From Streptomyces marokkonensis (lineage in GTDB: Bacteria > Actinomycetota > Actinomycetes > Streptomycetales > Streptomycetaceae): a stretch of 64,000 nucleotides of DNA. The notes under the pieces are model-generated. The model was given only the letters and a program-made list of their open reading frames with translations, made no database searches and was not told where the DNA came from. Below are positions 62,521 through 64,000 of the stretch, in pieces (positions within the stretch are counted from its first letter, which is position 1; every line of letters begins with the position of its first letter). A program made the position numbers and the translations under genes. Location of the stretch: positions 124,001 to 188,000 of the forward strand of contig NZ_VSKS01000017.1 of the NCBI RefSeq assembly GCF_008312835.1, given 5' to 3'.

Positions 62521-62646
62521 ATGAAGGGCCGATGCCGGGCAGTCGATTACTACCGGTTGGGCCAGGTCCGGTGTGAGTCGTCCGCCGACTTCACCGACGC
62601 CTTCGCCCTGCACCGTCTTGCCCAAATGATCGGAGCCGCAGCATGA
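62521..62646 (+). CDS. Very small ORF overlapping the next gene
   Basis: A 41-residue frame (MKGRCRAVDYYRLGQVRCES, ending FALHRLAQMIGAAA) whose TGA overlaps the ATG of the next gene (ATGA). The overlap suggests translational coupling, and the sequence looks coding. The true start may lie upstream. Not recognised. Confidence 0.35.
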   Translation: MKGRCRAVDYYRLGQVRCESSADFTDAFALHRLAQMIGAAA

Positions 62647-62927
62647 ACGCCATCACCGCTCTCCCGCTGTCCAGCGTCACCGACGAGATTGGCCCCCGTC
62701 GGCCGGGCGCGATCTACCAGAACGTGGACGGGCGCTTCGAAGTCATGGTGCTGGTCACCGACCCGGCCGAGGCCGCGCGGCTCTTGCACCGCGCCAGCGC
62801 CCGCTGGGCCGTCATCGTCCGCGACACCCTGCGCCCCGACGGTCAGCCCTTCGCGGTCGGCTCGGTGTGGACGGACAGTGACTACCTGGTCCATCCCACA
62901 GAGGTCGCCTGCAAGGCGGCCGCCTGA
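62643..62927 (+). CDS. Small hypothetical protein
   Basis: A 94-residue protein of alpha/beta character: GAIYQNVDGRFEVMVLVTDP, AEAARLLHRASARWAVIVRD TLRP and PFAVGSVWTDSDYLV. The clear strand-helix pattern and ATGA overlap with the preceding small frame support a real gene. I do not recognise the family. No neighbours suggest a role. Confidence 0.55.
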   Translation: MNAITALPLSSVTDEIGPRRPGAIYQNVDGRFEVMVLVTDPAEAARLLHRASARWAVIVRDTLRPDGQPFAVGSVWTDSDYLVHPTEVACKAAA

Positions 62928-63264
62928 CGGCCCGCCACGGCGGCAGCTCCGGAAGGTGAGTGCCTGTGGCGCATCCTGCGCCGCTACGACTACGCACGGC
63001 CCCCGCACTCCCCCGTCGCGCCGGCACAGGGGCCTGTTGGCGATCATCAGATGTCGACGTGCGGGACAAGAGGTCACTCACTGGCGTGAAGGCCGATCGT
63101 GCCCGCATCCGCGTCGCCGGGGGCTCGGAATTCGAAGATGGGAGCGGTTCTCCGCAGCTCTCGCAGCCGCCGGCCTCTACCGCAGAGGTTCCCCCGGGCC
63201 GGGGACGGTCAGGACCTGTCACGAAAGTAGGTCGTCTGTCAGACCTGGCTGAGATGCTCCGACC
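62928..63264. other. Intergenic region
   Basis: A 337-bp gap. A frame near 62965-63085 (WRILRRYDYARPPHSPVAPA) is unrecognised and lacks a start. Otherwise nothing. Confidence 0.4.
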
Positions 63265-63720
63265 ATGGAGACAAAAGTGCAGCTGACGATCGACTGCTCC
63301 GATCCGCAGAGAATGGTGGCTTTCTGGGCCGAGGCCCTGGGCTACGTGCCCGAACCTCCGCCGAGCGGGCACCCCACGTGGCGTGCCTACTGGGCGGCGG
63401 CGGGGGTGCCCGAGGCAGAGTTGCCGGCCGGTGCCGGGGACATACCGGAGTCGATCATCGATCCGGCGGGACGCGGACCCAGGGTGTGGTTCCAGCAGGT
63501 TCCGGAGCCGAAGATCGTCAAGAACCGGTTGCACTTCGACCTGAAGGTCGGTGGTGGCCGTGACGTCCCACTGGACGTCCGCACGCAGCGGGTCAGAACT
63601 ACGGTGGAACGGCTGGTCAAAGCTGGTGCCACCGTGTTGCGGATCAAGGATGAGCCGGACATGGGGCTCTACGCCGCGGCTCTGCAGGACCCCGAGGGCA
63701 ACGAATTCGACGTCGTCTGA
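63265..63720 (+). CDS. VOC-superfamily glyoxalase-like protein
   Basis: A 151-residue single-chain vicinal-oxygen-chelate protein of the Glyoxalase_6-like group common in actinobacteria. It begins VQLTIDCSDPQRMVAFWAEA LGY, continues PRVWFQQVPEPKIVKNRLHFDLKVGGG and ends MGLYAAALQDPEGNEFDVV. The RVWFQxVPEPKxVKNRLHxDL signature identifies the subgroup. The chelating residues include the His in RLHFDL and the Glu in EGNEFDV. Members include bleomycin-resistance-like binding proteins and isomerases; the role here is open. ATG at 63265. Confidence 0.88.
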   Translation: METKVQLTIDCSDPQRMVAFWAEALGYVPEPPPSGHPTWRAYWAAAGVPEAELPAGAGDIPESIIDPAGRGPRVWFQQVPEPKIVKNRLHFDLKVGGGRDVPLDVRTQRVRTTVERLVKAGATVLRIKDEPDMGLYAAALQDPEGNEFDVV

Positions 63721-63741
63721 GGACCGTCGTGACAGTGCTGG

Positions 63742-63840
63742 TCACAGCCACTCGTTGATGCCTGCGACCAGCACTGCCGCTGCGTAGCGGACGACAAGTT
63801 CGTCGTACTGAGCGGCAACGGCCCGACGGACTGTGCGACG
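63742..63840 (-). pseudogene. IS5-type transposase, C-terminal remnant
   Basis: The minus strand reads RRAVAAQYDELVVRYAAAVL VAGINEWL and stop, the standard C-terminus of a streptomycete IS5-group transposase (RYDxLxVRYxATVLxAAINEWL). Only about 30 residues remain. Confidence 0.65.
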
Positions 63841-63859
63841 ACCCGCGCCCGGGCCTCCC

Positions 63860-64000
63860 GCTCAAGATCACCGACACGGACGTTGAGCAGGTCATCGTCA
63901 AGACGCTCGAGGACTCGCGCATCCCTCAGGCCTTCGCCCTGGCCCCGCACCGCTCACAGACAACCGCCAGCGGACGGGGGGATGTCAGGGCCCCGACCAC
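63860..64000 (+). pseudogene. IS630-type transposase remnant with internal deletion (runs to the window edge)
   Basis: The frame reads LPLKITDTDVEQVIVKTLED S and then RIPQAFALAPHRSQT. In intact IS630 transposases these two segments (DEDVExVIVKTLEE and IWRAFGLxPHRxET) are about 30 residues apart, so a deletion has joined them. Broken. Confidence 0.5.

Overview
The window is high-GC actinobacterial DNA, almost certainly Streptomyces or a close relative. The evidence is strong third-position G/C, many GTG/TTG starts behind GGAGG-type ribosome binding sites, Tat and lipoprotein signals, DUF6000, an ArsR-type regulator with a DUF5937-like N-terminus, and many decayed IS5/IS630/ISL3/IS4 transposases. 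I saw no rRNA, tRNA or CRISPR array.

Bases 1 to about 32,700 form a dense, largely intact catabolic island with at least two specificity regulators (TetR and GntR). The left part holds an aldehyde dehydrogenase fragment, an acetoacetate-decarboxylase-like protein, a glutamine-synthetase-like ligase, an NTF2-like protein, a second aldehyde dehydrogenase, a TetR regulator, and a complete oligopeptide-type ABC importer whose membrane and ATPase subunits are fused. From 11.2 to 20.1 kb come a methyltransferase, an SDR, an amidohydrolase, a zinc alcohol dehydrogenase, two aldo/keto-reductase-like proteins that both lack the catalytic histidine, an HSL-type esterase and an MFS exporter. From 20.6 to 25.6 kb lies a homoprotocatechuate meta-cleavage operon: HpaD dioxygenase, HpaE dehydrogenase, a DapA-family lyase, and a fusion of an HpaG-like isomerase with an RraA-like aldolase. 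From 25.9 to 32.7 kb a divergent operon carries an alpha/beta hydrolase, a GntR regulator, two overlapping phosphotriesterase/lactonase-family genes, a second HSL esterase and a second amidohydrolase. ATCGTATACGAT-type palindromes lie in the promoters around the GntR gene, and a different 12-mer (CGTTAGTCTACG) is shared by two promoters in the left half. I infer import, ester/lactone/amide hydrolysis, redox trimming and ring cleavage of an aromatic or conjugated substrate; the substrate cannot be read from sequence.

From 32.7 kb rightward the character changes to an accessory region of small secreted proteins, orphan enzymes and broken genes (frameshifted transposases, an SDR, RidA, a methyltransferase, a nuclease domain, an XRE-type regulator). 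One region (45,891-48,204) is bounded by matching inverted ends and carries a deleted IS5 transposase plus an intact Rrf2 regulator/SDR pair with clear palindromic operators. At 57.9 kb a complete IS4-type element with 8-bp target duplication sits inside an older IS5 transposase gene.

At 50.1-57.5 kb is an intact five-gene surface-polysaccharide cluster: UDP-glucuronate decarboxylase-like, membrane GT2 synthase, GalE, UDP-glucose dehydrogenase, and a beta-helix lipoprotein. Together these would make UDP-glucuronate, UDP-xylose and UDP-galactose, polymerise sugars, and act on the polymer outside the cell. The right end is mostly decayed IS material with one VOC-family gene.
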